Positions 18,256 to 29,499 of a DNA stretch of 64,000 nucleotides are shown in pieces. The position numbers were made by a program, and so were the translations under genes. The first letter of the stretch is position 1. The number at the start of each line of letters is the position of its first letter. The DNA comes from Nostoc sp. PCC 7524 (lineage in GTDB: Bacteria > Cyanobacteriota > Cyanobacteriia > Cyanobacteriales > Nostocaceae), in the NCBI RefSeq assembly GCF_000316645.1, contig NC_019684.1:2068501-2132500 (forward strand), read 5' to 3'. Below the pieces are notes generated by a model. That model did no database searches, had not been told where the DNA came from, and saw only the letters and a program-made list of their open reading frames with translations.

Positions 18256-21006
18256 ATGGTTCAAGCTGTATCTACAGTTGCTACACCAGAAGAGAGACAG
18301 CCAAATATTTGGCATTCCTTAGAAATTGAGCAAGCGATCGCACGTTTGCAAAGCGATGCTGAGGTGGGTTTAAATAGCATCAGAGCAGAACAGTTATTAA
18401 CTCAGGTGGGAACAAACGAACTCACCGCTAGGAAAACTCAACCTTGGTGGCTCAAGTTTCTGTTGCAATTTAACCAGCCACTATTGATTATTTTGTTATG
18501 TGCAGGGTTACTCAAAGCCCTCAGTGGTAGTTTAGTCAACGCCGGGGTAATTTGGGGTGTAACCACCACCAATGCCATTATCGGATTTATCCAAGAGTCG
18601 AAAGCTGAAAGTGCCATCTCTGCGTTAGCCAAAGCCATTACCACCGAAGCCACAGTCTTGCGGGATGGGCAGAAAGTCCGTGTACCTTCACGGGAACTAG
18701 TTCCTGGGGATGTAGTATTGCTGACTTCCGGGGACAAAGTACCCGCAGATTTACGCTTAATTCAAGCTCGCAACTTGCAAATTGATGAATCGGCTCTTAC
18801 TGGTGAATCTGTAGCGGTTGAAAAAGATACACGCTTATTAAAACCAGATACAGCTCTTGCAGAACGGAAAAATATGGCCTATGCGGGTGGCTTCGTCACC
18901 TTCGGACAAGGCATTGGGATTGTCGTAGCTACAGGTAACGCTACTGAGACAGGGCAAATTTCCCAATTAATGGAGCAGCATACCGATATTACTACACCAT
19001 TAACCCGCAAATTTAATAAATTCAGCCAAAATTGGCTGTATATGGTGTTAGGGCTAGCAACTCTCTGCTTTACTGTTGGCTTGAATTCTAAAGGTTGGAA
19101 TGATGCTCTTGAAGCTGCCGTTACCTTAACAGTGAGTGCCATCCCTGAAGGTTTACCGGCGGTAGTAACTGTCACTTTAGCTATTGGTGTTTCCCGCATG
19201 GCTAAACGCCATGCCATTATTCGCAAACTACCAGCTGTAGAAACGTTGGGTAGTGCAACTGTCATCTGTTCCGATAAAACTGGGACATTGACAGAAAATC
19301 AGATGACAGTGCAATCCATATATGCTGGAGGACATCAATATGTAGTCACAGGCATAGGCTATGCTCCTGATGGGGAAATTCTCATCGATGAGCAACCAGT
19401 AGATTTAAACAGCGACAAGGGTTTACAAGAATGTCTGATAGCTGGATTACTCTGCAATGATTCCCACATAGAAGCGAAAAACGGTAGATGGGTAGTGATG
19501 GGAGATCCCACCGAAGGGGCTTTGATTGCATCAGCCAACAAAGCTGGTTTTAGCCAACCTACCTTAACCGAGCAAATGCCTAGACTAGATGGGATTCCCT
19601 TTGAATCAGATTATCAATACATGGCAACTTTGCATGAAACCCCAGCAGGTACAACTATCTATGTGAAGGGTTCTGTAGAGGCGATTCTCCAACGCTGTCA
19701 CCTGATTCTCAACACCGAAGGACAACCCCACCCTCTAGACTGTGTAGAAACCTTATCACGAGCCAAAATTGAACGGGAAGTCAACATCATGGCGCGTCAA
19801 GGCTTACGAGTCTTAGCCTTAGCGAAAAAGCCTGTGGGTGATGAGCAAAATACAGTAGATCATCCAGATATTGCTGATGGTTTAATCTTCCTCGGATTGC
19901 AGGGGATGATTGATCCTCCCCGTGAAAGTGCAATGAAAGCCGTACAAGCCTGTCAAACAGCCGGGATTCAAGTAAAGATGATCACCGGAGATCATGCAGT
20001 GACAGCGCAGGCGATCGCGCGGAAAATGGGAATTAACAAAAATGGCTCAGTTCTGGCCTTTACAGGTGCAGAACTCGCCCAAATGGATAAAACCGAACTC
20101 GCCAACGTTGCAGAAGAAGGGGTAGTTTTTGCCCGTGTTGCGCCAGAACAAAAATTGCGTCTAGTAGAAGCCTTACAATCTAAAGGCGAAGTCGTCGCCA
20201 TGACTGGGGATGGTGTCAACGATGCACCAGCTTTGAAACAAGCAGACATCGGGATTGCAATGGGTGGCGCAGGTACAGAAGTAGCGAAAGAAGCTGCCGA
20301 TATGCTACTCACCGATGATAATTTTGCCTCCATTGAAGCGGCTGTTGAAGAAGGAAGAGCTGTTTATAAAAATCTCATCAAAGCCATTTGCTTTATTTTG
20401 CCTGTGAATGGTGGGGAGTCAATGACTATTTTGTTGAGTACATTGTTGGCTAGAGACTTACCCATTTTATCCTTACAAGTTCTCTGGCTCAATATGTTAA
20501 ACTCCATCACAATGACAGTGCCGTTGGCATTTGAACCCAAAGCACAAAACGTGATGCAACAATCACCACGTCATCCCAACGAACCTCTATTGTCAGGTAG
20601 CCGAGTCAAGCGAATTTTAGCAATTTCTCTGTTTAACTGGATTGTGATCTTTGGAGTTTTTGAATACATCCGACAAACAACAGGTGATTTAGCGTTAGCC
20701 AGAACTATGTCAATTAATGCTCTGATTGCTGGCAGAATATTTTATCTATTGAGTATTAGTCAGTTAATCCCCAATCTCATTGCCAAAATGGATGGGACAA
20801 TGAAAGAGAACGTTGACATTCCTGCGATCGCTTTTGGAATTATCGGCGCAATTCTCTTACAGATTGTCTTTGCTCATGTGCCGTTGATTAATGAAGTCTT
20901 TGAAACAGCACCTTTGACTTTACAACAGTGGTTGTTCTGTTTAGGCGTGGGTTCACCGATGATTTTGTGGGCTACAGTTGTGAATCGTTTAGATCCACCG
21001 AATTAA
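18256..21006 (+). CDS. Type II P-type ATPase with non-canonical M6 ion site
   Basis: 916 residues. Motifs in order: N-terminal cation-ATPase domain, [11 protein letters not shown]4 [10 protein letters not shown], phosphorylation site DKTGTLT (Asp340), [14 protein letters not shown], and [13 protein letters not shown]. It is clearly a pump of the same type as the 906-residue one at 1442. M6, however, reads [19 protein letters not shown]. The Asp that SERCA-type Ca2+ pumps use (N..D) is Ser here. M5 keeps Asn and Glu (PVNGGES). This pattern occurs in a large uncharacterised bacterial group and suggests a different ion from Ca2+, perhaps Na+ or K+. It is preceded by an AT-rich region with no clear ribosome site. 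Confidence 0.88.
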   Translation: MVQAVSTVATPEERQPNIWHSLEIEQAIARLQSDAEVGLNSIRAEQLLTQVGTNELTARKTQPWWLKFLLQFNQPLLIILLCAGLLKALSGSLVNAGVIWGVTTTNAIIGFIQESKAESAISALAKAITTEATVLRDGQKVRVPSRELVPGDVVLLTSGDKVPADLRLIQARNLQIDESALTGESVAVEKDTRLLKPDTALAERKNMAYAGGFVTFGQGIGIVVATGNATETGQISQLMEQHTDITTPLTRKFNKFSQNWLYMVLGLATLCFTVGLNSKGWNDALEAAVTLTVSAIPEGLPAVVTVTLAIGVSRMAKRHAIIRKLPAVETLGSATVICSDKTGTLTENQMTVQSIYAGGHQYVVTGIGYAPDGEILIDEQPVDLNSDKGLQECLIAGLLCNDSHIEAKNGRWVVMGDPTEGALIASANKAGFSQPTLTEQMPRLDGIPFESDYQYMATLHETPAGTTIYVKGSVEAILQRCHLILNTEGQPHPLDCVETLSRAKIEREVNIMARQGLRVLALAKKPVGDEQNTVDHPDIADGLIFLGLQGMIDPPRESAMKAVQACQTAGIQVKMITGDHAVTAQAIARKMGINKNGSVLAFTGAELAQMDKTELANVAEEGVVFARVAPEQKLRLVEALQSKGEVVAMTGDGVNDAPALKQADIGIAMGGAGTEVAKEAADMLLTDDNFASIEAAVEEGRAVYKNLIKAICFILPVNGGESMTILLSTLLARDLPILSLQVLWLNMLNSITMTVPLAFEPKAQNVMQQSPRHPNEPLLSGSRVKRILAISLFNWIVIFGVFEYIRQTTGDLALARTMSINALIAGRIFYLLSISQLIPNLIAKMDGTMKENVDIPAIAFGIIGAILLQIVFAHVPLINEVFETAPLTLQQWLFCLGVGSPMILWATVVNRLDPPN

Positions 21007-21240
21007 TGATTGCACACTTAGAGACTATTTAGGATGATATTTCTACAAGCCTTACTGTATGAGGGTTTTAAAATGTGCAAGTTGAGAGTTTTAACGGACT
21101 TAGGCTATGAGACTCGGAATTTATTCCGAGGCGGAATATAGCGTTTCCTAGTCTGCTGAGGTACTAATTTATCCGCGTTCATCTGCGTTTAATTGTTTTT
21201 TTTTATACTTCACTAGGGTAAGAAAGGCTATATCGCTTCG
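21007..21240. repeat. Intergenic palindrome and dispersed-repeat fragment
   Basis: Holds a perfect 8-base palindromic hairpin (CTCGGAAT-TT-ATTCCGAG, 21113-21130), followed by GTTTCCTAGTCTGCTGAGGTA. At about 21166-21201 is a T-rich segment containing ATCCGCGTTCATCTGCGTTT, of a type often repeated in cyanobacterial intergenic DNA (from memory). The hairpin could end transcription of the P-type ATPase gene, but no T run follows directly. Confidence 0.55.
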
Positions 21241-21264
21241 GTGCAAGATATCAGGTAAGGCATC

Positions 21265-21321
21265 TGTCGATGAAGCCGGAAGCCCACACTTCTCCTGACG
21301 GAGTAAGTGTGGGTAATTCAC
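21265..21321. mobile_element. Orphan right end of an IS200/IS605-type element (hairpin)
   Basis: GGAAGCCCACACTT is followed by a two-part hairpin. CCCACACTT (21283-21291) pairs with AAGTGTGGG (21305-21313), and inside it CTCC (21292-21295) pairs with GGAG (21300-21303) across a TGAC loop. TAATTCAC follows. This layout, GAAGCCCACAC...GTGTGGG...TTCAC, matches what I recall of the right ends of cyanobacterial IS200/IS605 elements carrying tnpB. No transposase or TnpB gene is adjacent, so this is a solo end or remnant. It overlaps the stop codon of the stress-protein gene (TGA at 21318-21320, minus strand). Confidence 0.6.
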
Positions 21322-21824
21322 CTAAATAACACGGGAGTGCTAGGCATTTTTCCTTGGATAACCATCACTGAGCAAGGGGCATGATGCAGTACGTAATTAC
21401 TCACACTACCTAAGAAAAATTCACTCAGTCCAGCCCGACCACGACGACCAAGGATAATTAAGTCGGCTGGCCAACTGCGGGCTACTTCACAAATAATTCG
21501 ACCAGCATCACCCATGTTTTGGGTAAAGCCTGTTTTGACACCTGCATTGATGGCTGTATTAGTGAGCGATCGCAACCAATCTAGTCTTTCTTGTTTTAAT
21601 TTTTCCCATTGTTGCATATAGGTATCCATCGGTTCAGACCTGACGGTGGGATAGATAGCATCTGGCTGTATAAATATAGGGCTAATATAAGGATCTTCCA
21701 ATGGTGATAGAACGTGCAGCAACATCATTTCAGCATTATTTGCTGTGGCTAAAAATACACCTTGCTCAAAAATCTGTTGACCCATTTCCGATGGGTCTAT
21801 AGCGACCAAAATTTTGTCATACAT
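21318..21824 (-). CDS. Universal stress protein (UspA family)
   Basis: 168 residues with a single Usp domain: the N-terminal strand YDKILVAIDPSEMGQQIFEQ and the ATP-binding motif GRRGRAGLSEFFLGSVSN (G-2x-G-9x-G-S/N) near residue 126-145. The ending CSVMVIQ is typical. A 30-residue insert (about 45-75) with many Pro and Tyr separates the first and second strands. It is a soluble cytosolic protein that binds ATP and helps survival under stress; its partner is unknown. Its stop codon lies within an IS605-like terminal repeat, so the last residues may have been shaped by that insertion. A paralog with the same layout is at 42110. Confidence 0.92.
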   Translation of the reverse strand: MYDKILVAIDPSEMGQQIFEQGVFLATANNAEMMLLHVLSPLEDPYISPIFIQPDAIYPTVRSEPMDTYMQQWEKLKQERLDWLRSLTNTAINAGVKTGFTQNMGDAGRIICEVARSWPADLIILGRRGRAGLSEFFLGSVSNYVLHHAPCSVMVIQGKMPSTPVLFR

Positions 21825-22515
21825 AATCCAGAGTCTCCTATCAAATAGGGAGTAGGGAGTAGGGAATTGGGAGTGGGGAAGGAGATTTATATATTTTATC
21901 TGTATTTAGCTGGCAATAATTTCTCTTCGTATTCAGGCTGATTTTCTGTCTCCTTAACTAATTTAAAAATTAGAACTTAGTACAATATTGCAGAATTTGA
22001 GATATTAAAGGTAATTTTGAGATATCTTTTCATGATTAATCTCTTTTTGATATTTGAAGTAACGTTTGAGACAGAGTAATATAGAGAAAAAGAGGTGTAG
22101 AAAAAGTGTAAAGAATTAAAAATAAATGTTAACTTAATTCAATTCAGTAATCGTCTCATACCAATATCCAAGGCTAAACTTGCTACAAATTTAGTCAGCA
22201 TAATCAGCGAAAGATAGCTAATTATTGTCAACTTAAGTGACATAGCATCTTATTAAAACCTTACACCCATTTCTAAGATAGATATGTTCTGGTTTATATC
22301 AATATTTTATTATTAACAATCTATCTTGAGCATGAAGATTTTTGCCCAAAAACTTATCAAGAATAACGCAAATAACTCATCAAGTAATTAGTTATTCACA
22401 CTAATGGGTAATTGGCACCAATATTAATAGCCATCAGCCATTCAGTTTTCATATCAGAGTAGGGAATAAAACGGTATTTTTTCACAACATTAGCACCCAT
22501 TTTTAAGCAAGAGCC
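21825..22515. other. Long AT-rich intergenic region, no gene seen
   Basis: 691 bases between divergently oriented genes. The left end (about 21846-21884) has GGGAGTA heptamers, C-rich on the strand of the stress-protein gene and directly upstream of it. The rest is AT-rich, with no hairpin with a T run, no small open frame with a ribosome site, and no tRNA-like fold seen. It must contain promoters for both flanking genes. Confidence 0.5.
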
Positions 22516-23235
22516 ATGAATAAAACACCATTATCCAACGTTGAAGAGCAAATAGTTATTTTGGAATTAGGCCCCATTCATCTGAAAGGAGAGCTGGTTA
22601 TACCTACGGATGCAGAGGGAATTGTGCTGTTTACCCATAGCGGTAGCAGCAGTCGATATAGTACGTGCAATCACTATCTTGCTCATATGTTGCGTCAAGA
22701 AGGGGGACTGGCGACTTTACTAATAGACTTACTGACAAAAGAAGAAGAAGCAATAGACCAGCGTACTAAACATTTTGGCTGTGATGTTGATTTTCTGGCA
22801 TCTCGCATAGTAGCCATAACCGACTGGTTATTAGAAAATCCAGTCACCAATAATCTAAATGTCGGTTACTTTGGAGCAGATACAGGTAGTGGTGCAGCAT
22901 TATTGGCAGCTACAACACGCCCGATGGCGGTGAAGGCGATTGTTTCCCGCAGTGGACAAACTGACTTGGTAAATACAGCACTTGCTTGTGTACAAACTCC
23001 CACTTTGTTAGTTGTGGGAGAGAACGACTTGCCTATCATCGCCATGAATGAAGATGCGATCGCACAAATTTCTACACAACACAAACAATTAGAAACTATT
23101 TCTGGTGCAACTCACCAGTTTGGAGAATCGGGAGCAATAGAAGAAGTCGGGCGATTAGCCAGTCAATGGTTTAAACATTACCTCACTTCATTTGAACCAC
23201 GAGATTTACATTTACATACGATGTCTTTGAATTGA
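22516..23235 (+). CDS. Alpha/beta hydrolase-fold protein with Asp at the nucleophile position
   Basis: 239 residues with the complete alpha/beta hydrolase order: GIVLFTHSGSSSRYS (oxyanion region), the nucleophile elbow GYFGADTGSG, an acidic residue in VVGENDLP, and the final His in ISGATHQFGE. In relatives that I recall, the elbow reads GASTG with a catalytic Ser. Here the codon at 22879-22881 is GAT, giving Asp122. The protein may be inactive as a serine hydrolase, or use Asp as haloalkane dehalogenases do. No ribosome site is obvious. FtsH is encoded next, 113 bases downstream across a repeat module. Confidence 0.82.
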   Translation: MNKTPLSNVEEQIVILELGPIHLKGELVIPTDAEGIVLFTHSGSSSRYSTCNHYLAHMLRQEGGLATLLIDLLTKEEEAIDQRTKHFGCDVDFLASRIVAITDWLLENPVTNNLNVGYFGADTGSGAALLAATTRPMAVKAIVSRSGQTDLVNTALACVQTPTLLVVGENDLPIIAMNEDAIAQISTQHKQLETISGATHQFGESGAIEEVGRLASQWFKHYLTSFEPRDLHLHTMSLN

Positions 23236-23304
23236 GGGGGGTAGGGGAGCAGAGGGGCAGGGGAGATTTTTTCCCAATAATTCTTTAATTTTGAATTTTG
23301 AATT
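23235..23304. repeat. G-rich heptamers plus AT-rich leader module
   Basis: GGGG-rich units start at the hydrolase stop codon and run to about 23266. They are followed by TTTCCCAATAATTCTTTAAT and TTTGAATTTTGAATT. A close copy of the second part stands before hoxY (about 46594-46628), and a diverged one before hoxU (about 45005-45037). Confidence 0.8.
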
Positions 23305-23348
23305 GATTTGATTTGTCTCCATAGGTCGATAAACAGGAGCCATTTACT

Positions 23349-25256
23349 ATGCCTATGAAAACTGATGGCGATCGCAACACTAAATCACCAGAGCCTAGAC
23401 AGTTTGGGGGTAGTTTTATACTCTGGGTAGCATTTTTGATATTTTTAAATGTGATTCTCTTTAGCTCACCGCGCTATCCCCAAGTACCCTACAGTGATTT
23501 TGTGTCTCAGGTGGAAGCTGGTAAGGTGGGGCGTGTAGTCATTGGTTCGGATCGCATTGAATATGAATTGAAAGCACCGTCCAATGCTGCAACATCTGAC
23601 GACAAAACTAATCGGGTGTTTACGACAATCCCACTGCCAACAGATCCAGAATTACCCCAAATTCTCCGGCAGCATGATGTTGAGTATTCTGCTCAATCCC
23701 CTAGTCGTATGGGTTGGATTTCTACCTTATTCGCCTGGATTTTACCACCATTGATTTTTCTGGGCATCTGGGGCTTTTTGCTCAGTCGGAGTCAGATGGG
23801 TGGCCCGGCAGCTTTAAACCTTGGTAAAAGCAATGCCCGCATTTATTCAGAAGGCACTACAGGGGTAACTTTCAATGATGTTGCTGGTGTTGATGAGGCG
23901 AAGGTAGAACTGCAAGAGATTGTAGATTTCTTGCAAAATGCTGCCAAATATCGGCGATTAGGGGCGAAAATCCCTAAAGGTGTCTTGTTAATCGGACCTC
24001 CAGGTACGGGCAAGACATTATTAGCAAAAGCGATCGCGGGTGAAGCGGGAGTTCCGTTTTTTAGTATCTCTGGCTCAGAATTTATTGAACTATTCGTAGG
24101 GATTGGTGCTGCACGGGTAAGAAGTTTATTTGAGCAAGCCAAGCAGCAAGCACCTTGCATCGTCTTTATTGATGAGTTGGATGCCTTGGGAAAATCTCGT
24201 GCTGGTAGTGGCCCCATGATTGGTAGTAATGATGAGCGAGAACAAACCTTAAATCAATTACTATCCGAGATGGATGGATTTAATCCTAATACTGGGGTAA
24301 TTCTCCTAGCTGCAACCAACCGTCCAGAGGTTCTAGACCCAGCTTTGCGTCGTCCTGGTCGATTTGACCGGCAAATTATGGTAGATCGTCCCGATAAAAG
24401 TGGTCGAGAAGCGATTCTAAAAATTCACGCCCAACAAGTGAAACTAGGGGATAATGTCGATTTATCTAAGTTAGCTGCCAGAACTCCGGGGTTTGCAGGG
24501 GCAGATTTAGCTAACTTGGTGAATGAAGCGGCATTATTAGCAGCCCGACGCAATCATGAAACCGTAGTCATGGCTGATTTTCATGAGGCGATTGAGCGCG
24601 TGTTAACAGGGTTAGAGAAAAAATCACGGGTTTTGAATGACACCGAGAAAAAAACCGTTGCTTATCACGAAGTTGGTCATGCCTTGATTGGGGCTTTACT
24701 CCCTGGGGCTGGGATTGTCGAAAAAATTTCGGTTGTGCCTCGTGGTGTAGGTGCATTGGGCTACACACTACAGTTACCAGAAGAAGACCGCTTTTTGATG
24801 ACAGAAGATGAAATTCGCGGCAGAATTGTGGCACTTTTGGGTGGACGTGCCGCAGAGGAGTTAACTTTTGCTAGGGCTTCCACTGGAGCGAGTGATGATA
24901 TCCAAAAAGCCACTGACTTAGCCGAAAGGTTTGTCACCCTTTACGGGATGAGTGATAAATTAGGACCGGTAGCCTTTGAGAAAATACAACAAGAATTTTT
25001 GGAAAGTTTCACCAATCCTCGCCGGGCTGTGAGTCAGAAAATTGCTGAAGCCATTGATATAGAAGTGAAAGAAATAGTCGATGGGGCGCACCAGATAGCG
25101 TTGAGGATTCTGGAGATGAATCAAGCACTGCTGGGAGAAACAGCCGAAATTTTGTTAGAGAAAGAGGTTTTAGAAGGGGAAGAACTGCGATCGCGCCTCT
25201 ACCGCGTCCAACGTCCACCAGAAATGGATGAATGGTTGCAAACAGGGCTAATGTAA
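23349..25256 (+). CDS. ftsH: FtsH ATP-dependent membrane zinc protease
   Basis: 635 residues. Two membrane helices at about 22-42 and 118-140 flank a lumenal/periplasmic domain. The AAA module has Walker A GPPGTGKT starting at residue 216, Walker B ([12 protein letters not shown]) and the second region of homology ([20 protein letters not shown]). The protease domain has the zinc motif HEVGH (His440-His444). AGGAG at 23335-23339 sits 9 bases before the ATG. FtsH hexamers extract and degrade membrane proteins, in cyanobacteria including damaged photosystem II D1 protein. The proteobacteria-type C-terminal tail is absent. Which of the usual four cyanobacterial paralogs this is cannot be fixed here. 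Confidence 0.97.
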   Translation: MPMKTDGDRNTKSPEPRQFGGSFILWVAFLIFLNVILFSSPRYPQVPYSDFVSQVEAGKVGRVVIGSDRIEYELKAPSNAATSDDKTNRVFTTIPLPTDPELPQILRQHDVEYSAQSPSRMGWISTLFAWILPPLIFLGIWGFLLSRSQMGGPAALNLGKSNARIYSEGTTGVTFNDVAGVDEAKVELQEIVDFLQNAAKYRRLGAKIPKGVLLIGPPGTGKTLLAKAIAGEAGVPFFSISGSEFIELFVGIGAARVRSLFEQAKQQAPCIVFIDELDALGKSRAGSGPMIGSNDEREQTLNQLLSEMDGFNPNTGVILLAATNRPEVLDPALRRPGRFDRQIMVDRPDKSGREAILKIHAQQVKLGDNVDLSKLAARTPGFAGADLANLVNEAALLAARRNHETVVMADFHEAIERVLTGLEKKSRVLNDTEKKTVAYHEVGHALIGALLPGAGIVEKISVVPRGVGALGYTLQLPEEDRFLMTEDEIRGRIVALLGGRAAEELTFARASTGASDDIQKATDLAERFVTLYGMSDKLGPVAFEKIQQEFLESFTNPRRAVSQKIAEAIDIEVKEIVDGAHQIALRILEMNQALLGETAEILLEKEVLEGEELRSRLYRVQRPPEMDEWLQTGLM

Positions 25257-25313
25257 TATTTTTCAGTGCGACTGCGATCGCTCTGGCTCGTATATCTAAT
25301 TAGTGAATTGGTG

Positions 25314-28300
25314 TCACTTGCTATAATTGCATAAATGCTGATTTTCTGTTTGAGCATGACTATCATTTTGTAAAAAATCCCTGGCCCAATTGCAGCCATT
25401 TACTAATAATTGTTCAAAACTAGAATTTAAATCTAACTGCCAAATAATGACTTTACCTAATGAATCAGAAGAAATTAGTTCTCGGCTATCGGAATTAAAA
25501 CTTAAACTTTTAACTCCAGCAGCGTGACCTCCTAGGGTTTGTAAAATCTCCCCTTGAGTATTCCAAAGCTTAATGGTCATATCTTCGCTGGCCGTGGCAA
25601 TTATTTTGCCATCTCTATTAAACATGACCGCGTTCACCTCACCCTCATGTCCCAGAAGAGTCAAAATTTCTTGTCCTTGTCGGTTCCAGAGTTTGACAGT
25701 TTTATCTTTACTGGCAGTGGCAATAATTTGATTATCCGGACTGAAACCCACAGCTTGTACTCCTGCCTGATGCCCTGGGAGGGTGGCTAGTTCTTCACCT
25801 TGACGATTCCATAATTTAGCAGTACCGTCTTCACTGGCTGTGGCAATCGTTTGACTATCAGGGCTAAAACTCACACTCCTCACCCCAGCTTGATGTCCCT
25901 GCAAGGTGACTATTTCTTTGCCCTGCAAATCCCAGAGTTTGGCTGTGGTATCCCAACTAGCACTGGCAATTATTTGACTATCAGGGCTAAAACTGACACT
26001 CCTAACATCTGCTTGGTGTCCTTGTAAAGTGGCTAATTCTTTGCCTGCTAAATTCCAGAGTTTAACGGTTTTGTCTCGACTAGCCGTCACTAAATATTGT
26101 TCGTCAGGGCTAAACTCAAGACTCCTGACTAAATCTTGGTGTCCTTTGAGGGCTAACTTCAGCTGTCCTTGACGACTCCAGAGTTTGGCCTTTGTATATC
26201 GCCCAGTAGTACCGAAAGTCTGGGCATCAGGACTGAAAACAACATTGCCACTGGCGGCTTCTCCCAGATTAACACTCCAGGTCATGGCTTTTGGTAATGG
26301 GGAATTATGCCGCACACTCCAAAGTCTGATGGTTCCATCCTCACCACTGCTGGCAAGAGTTTGACCATCAGAGCTAAGACTTATACCCCAGATAGCATCA
26401 GTATGACCTCGGAAAACTTGCAGTTGTTCTCCTTGACGATTCCAAAGTCTTACAGTTTTGTCCCAACCGGTAGTAGCAATGGTGTTGCCATCGTAGTTAA
26501 ATACTACACTGCTGACACTATCGGTGTGTCCTGACAAAGTTACCAGTTCTTGACCTTGTAAATTCCAAATCTTGGCGTTATTGTCTCGACTAGCTGTAAC
26601 CAGTGATTCACCGTCCTGACTGAAGTTAACATACATTACCCAATCACGGTGTCCCCTGAGTGTCTGGATTTCCCGACCGTCTTGACTCCAAATTTTAGCT
26701 GTACCGTCCCGGCTAGCGGTAGCAATCATCCCGCTTTTGTTATTAACACTAATAGCTACTACTGGTTCTTTATGGGTGGGGAACGATCGCAATTCTTGGC
26801 CTTGCAAGTTCCACAGTCGCATCGTACCATGCCATTCCATTGATGTGATTGTTTGACTATCGTCACTAAAGCCTACGCATGACACCCAATCTTGATGAGG
26901 TAAAGTAAGCAGTTCTTTGCCATCTGCTACACGCCATACTTTGACGGTTTTATCCCGGCTGGCACTAACTAACAATTTGCCATCTGAACTAAAATTGATA
27001 CTCCAGACAGCATCATCATGTCCGCGCAGGGTTTGCAGGAGTTTGCCGTCACGCTGCCATATTCTCACAGTTTTATCCCAACTGGCGGAGGCTATCTTTT
27101 GTCCATCAGGGCTAAATTTCACCCGCGTTACTACATCGCTATGCCCTGATAGGCGGTTGCGTTCTTTGACCCAATAGAGAGACTGGCGCAGTGTTTTATC
27201 TACTCGCACCTTCAGGTCTATATCTGCATGATGCCAGCCAATTTGATGTAATTTCCTACCTGCTTGTAAACTTGTTAATAAGGCATCTAAACGTTGATCC
27301 GATTCAAAAGCAGCTTCCGAGGAGAGGGTTAGGGCTTTAATTTCACCCAGGGCTACTTGGCGTTTTTGTGCTTTAGTTTGCCATGTGAGTAAACCTGATA
27401 ATCCCAACAAGCTAATAGCCACGACACCCAGAATGGATAAACTCACCAGTCCCCGCCGAATGGTTTGTTTAGCTTGGGTTTGGGCATCGAGTAAAATTTC
27501 ATTGGCTTGTTCAGAAGCGATGAGGGCAGTTTGTACGGTTTGTTTTTCTAGGGCTTCGCTAGCAGCTAAAAAACGGTAATCTTGATTGCTGAGACTCTTA
27601 CCTTCCGCCCAGGCTTGAGCATCTTTGAGGACTTGACCACGCAGGAGATATGCTTCATTCTGATAATCAGAAGCCACCCAAGCATTGAGACAGTCAGCGT
27701 AGGGGCGTAACTTTTTTAATTGTTTTTCTACCCACTCTTGATTAAATACTTCTTGATAGATGCGGTTGTAAACTTGCAATGAACCTTTTTGTTTGACAAC
27801 CAAACCAGACAAAAGTAACTCGATGGTTTCCGGAGAATCATCAGCCGGCACTGTGCCATGCTGGAGGATTTGTTGGTATAGCCCTAGTAATCTACTAGCA
27901 CGTTGTTCACTACTGAGCAAGCGATCGCGGATTGTTCTTAAATGGGGCGGTTCATCTTGGGCTGCCCAATTATCTATAATATGCGATCGCACTATAGCTG
28001 TTACTTGGTCTGCAACTTCTTCATGGGGAGTCAAAATCTGCTGCATTAACTTTTGGAGATATGGAGATGGTGATTCTATACCCGTTTCTTGACCTTCATG
28101 CCCCGATGTTTCATTAGCCGCTACTAATTGACATAGTTTTTGAGTTAAGAAAGGTTGTCCCCCCGTCCACATCAAGATTTCCTGAAGTGCCACTTGGGGA
28201 TTTTTAACTTTACTAGCCAATCCTCTGGCTAATGCTTGCACTTCATGCAGTTGAAACCCATCTAATTGAATTGCCCGACCAATATTAAAAGGTGTACGAG

Positions 28301-28871
28301 TTTTATCAGTAATCAAATCAGAGGGTGTTGCTACTCCCAAGAGGGCAAAACACAGACGTTTGTGTTCATGACAAGCCCGGATTAAAGCAAAGAAATCATC
28401 GGTATTAAATGGTAAGCTGAGGGTACTGTCAATTTCATCGAAAAAAATTACCATTGGTTGGAGAATCAACTCTGGTAAGACAGTTTGCAGCAACTCCCCC
28501 AAACGACCCACAGGAGATAAGTCTTGTCTTTCTTGCAACCAACTGCGGACGTTAATTTGACGCGCTAGTTGAAAACTCCGCACCAAACGCATAATAATAT
28601 CTGCATACCATTGATCTGCTGTGATGTTGCGGTTGCCAATTCCAGATAAATCAACTGTGGCACAGGCGACACCATCCGCTTGCAGTTGCTTGGCAACTTG
28701 GACTCGCAAACTCGACTTGCCCATTTGGCGACAGTTGAGAACATAACAGAATTGACCCGCCTGTAAAGCTTTATAGAGTTCTTTATCAGCTTGGCGGACA
28801 ACGTAACTGGGTGCATCAACGGGAAGGCGACCACCAACTTGATATTCGTAGGGTGATAACAGTTCGTGCAT
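25314..28871 (-). CDS. AAA-like STAND NTPase with 14 WD40 repeats
   Basis: 1185 residues. Residues about 1-330 are an AAA-like domain ([19 protein letters not shown] with P-loop RQMGKSS, and Walker [17 protein letters not shown]). A helical segment follows. A membrane helix lies near residue 470-490 ([20 protein letters not shown]). Then come 14 WD40 repeats ending in RIW/KLW/IIW motifs, enough for two seven-bladed propellers. Repeat 8 is degenerate. Such STAND proteins sense a ligand through the propeller and change state through the NTPase; signalling, cell-death or defence roles are proposed, and none is shown here. The AAA part is related to the protein encoded at 34183. Confidence 0.9.
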   Translation of the reverse strand: MHELLSPYEYQVGGRLPVDAPSYVVRQADKELYKALQAGQFCYVLNCRQMGKSSLRVQVAKQLQADGVACATVDLSGIGNRNITADQWYADIIMRLVRSFQLARQINVRSWLQERQDLSPVGRLGELLQTVLPELILQPMVIFFDEIDSTLSLPFNTDDFFALIRACHEHKRLCFALLGVATPSDLITDKTRTPFNIGRAIQLDGFQLHEVQALARGLASKVKNPQVALQEILMWTGGQPFLTQKLCQLVAANETSGHEGQETGIESPSPYLQKLMQQILTPHEEVADQVTAIVRSHIIDNWAAQDEPPHLRTIRDRLLSSEQRASRLLGLYQQILQHGTVPADDSPETIELLLSGLVVKQKGSLQVYNRIYQEVFNQEWVEKQLKKLRPYADCLNAWVASDYQNEAYLLRGQVLKDAQAWAEGKSLSNQDYRFLAASEALEKQTVQTALIASEQANEILLDAQTQAKQTIRRGLVSLSILGVVAISLLGLSGLLTWQTKAQKRQVALGEIKALTLSSEAAFESDQRLDALLTSLQAGRKLHQIGWHHADIDLKVRVDKTLRQSLYWVKERNRLSGHSDVVTRVKFSPDGQKIASASWDKTVRIWQRDGKLLQTLRGHDDAVWSINFSSDGKLLVSASRDKTVKVWRVADGKELLTLPHQDWVSCVGFSDDSQTITSMEWHGTMRLWNLQGQELRSFPTHKEPVVAISVNNKSGMIATASRDGTAKIWSQDGREIQTLRGHRDWVMYVNFSQDGESLVTASRDNNAKIWNLQGQELVTLSGHTDSVSSVVFNYDGNTIATTGWDKTVRLWNRQGEQLQVFRGHTDAIWGISLSSDGQTLASSGEDGTIRLWSVRHNSPLPKAMTWSVNLGEAASGNVVFSPDAQTFGTTGRYTKAKLWSRQGQLKLALKGHQDLVRSLEFSPDEQYLVTASRDKTVKLWNLAGKELATLQGHQADVRSVSFSPDSQIIASASWDTTAKLWDLQGKEIVTLQGHQAGVRSVSFSPDSQTIATASEDGTAKLWNRQGEELATLPGHQAGVQAVGFSPDNQIIATASKDKTVKLWNRQGQEILTLLGHEGEVNAVMFNRDGKIIATASEDMTIKLWNTQGEILQTLGGHAAGVKSLSFNSDSRELISSDSLGKVIIWQLDLNSSFEQLLVNGCNWARDFLQNDSHAQTENQHLCNYSK

Positions 28872-28999
28872 GGGGAAAGGTCGCGTCGTTGATCAATGGT
28901 TGACTGTCATTATTTATAGAATGTTCGCGGTGTGTTGTCGATGTAGAAAAGTTAAGGAGTTTGGGGATAGAAGGAACTTAACTTACCTGGTGAGAAATA

Positions 29000-29042
29000 T
29001 AGGGGATAGGGGACTGGGGATTGGGGATTGGGGATTGGGGAC
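29000..29042. repeat. GGGGATT/GGGGACT heptamer array
   Basis: Six or so G-rich heptamers on the plus strand, which is C-rich on the strand of the AAA-WD40 gene, upstream of its start. This is the same unit family as the other modules; no C-rich arm follows on the right. Confidence 0.85.
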
Positions 29043-29067
29043 TGTGACTTACGCAATCTAACAAACA

Positions 29068-29253
29068 TCAATGCCAGATACTGTAATTGATACCGCGATA
29101 CTTTAGTTGACTGGAGAGATGTGACTGGCGTGTAAGCACAGGACTGGGGAATTTAATTTCGGCACCGCGATACATACCTGTGCGATCGCTATTAGTAACT
29201 TTCACATCTATAGAGTTAACTTCATAGCTAGCAGCCCGATAAGTTAGTTGCAT
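29068..29253 (-). CDS. DUF4278-type small protein
   Basis: 61 residues. The pattern MQLTYRAASYEV, then GMYRGAEIKFP and the ending LKYRGINYS, matches the cyanobacterial DUF4278 family, where a YRG motif occurs at start, middle and end. On the coding strand AAGGAG lies 9 bases before the ATG at 29253, supporting translation. There is no signal peptide or membrane helix. Function is unknown. It stands between two large STAND genes on the same strand but with sizeable gaps, so it may be independently expressed. Confidence 0.85.
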   Translation of the reverse strand: MQLTYRAASYEVNSIDVKVTNSDRTGMYRGAEIKFPSPVLTRQSHLSSQLKYRGINYSIWH

Positions 29254-29499
29254 AATTCTGTTCTCCTTATTTGAGGATATCTGTGATTGATGCTTATATT
29301 TATAAGTTTTAGATAACTCATAGTCGATACAGAAAAGTTAAGGATTTCGCCAACTTAACTGGAGAAAATCAAATCTAAACTTACCTAATAAATTCATACT
29401 TTTTCTACATAGGCTCTAGAGGAAATTATCAACAGCAAACATTAATAACCCAACACAAAAAACTTAGAATTTGTTTGATTTCACTGCTTTCAATCCAAC
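29254..29499. other. AT-rich gap between DUF4278 gene and NB-ARC gene
   Basis: About 246 bases, AT-rich. Upstream of the DUF4278 gene and downstream of the NB-ARC-WD40 gene. AAGTTAAG occurs at about 29334 and at about 28948, but this is too short to interpret. No terminator hairpin was recognised. Confidence 0.35.

Noticed and set aside
25554..28092. Plus-strand open frames opposite the AAA-WD40 gene
   Set aside because: Short, overlap a strongly supported coding sequence, lack ribosome sites, and arise from the repeated codon pattern of WD40 repeats.
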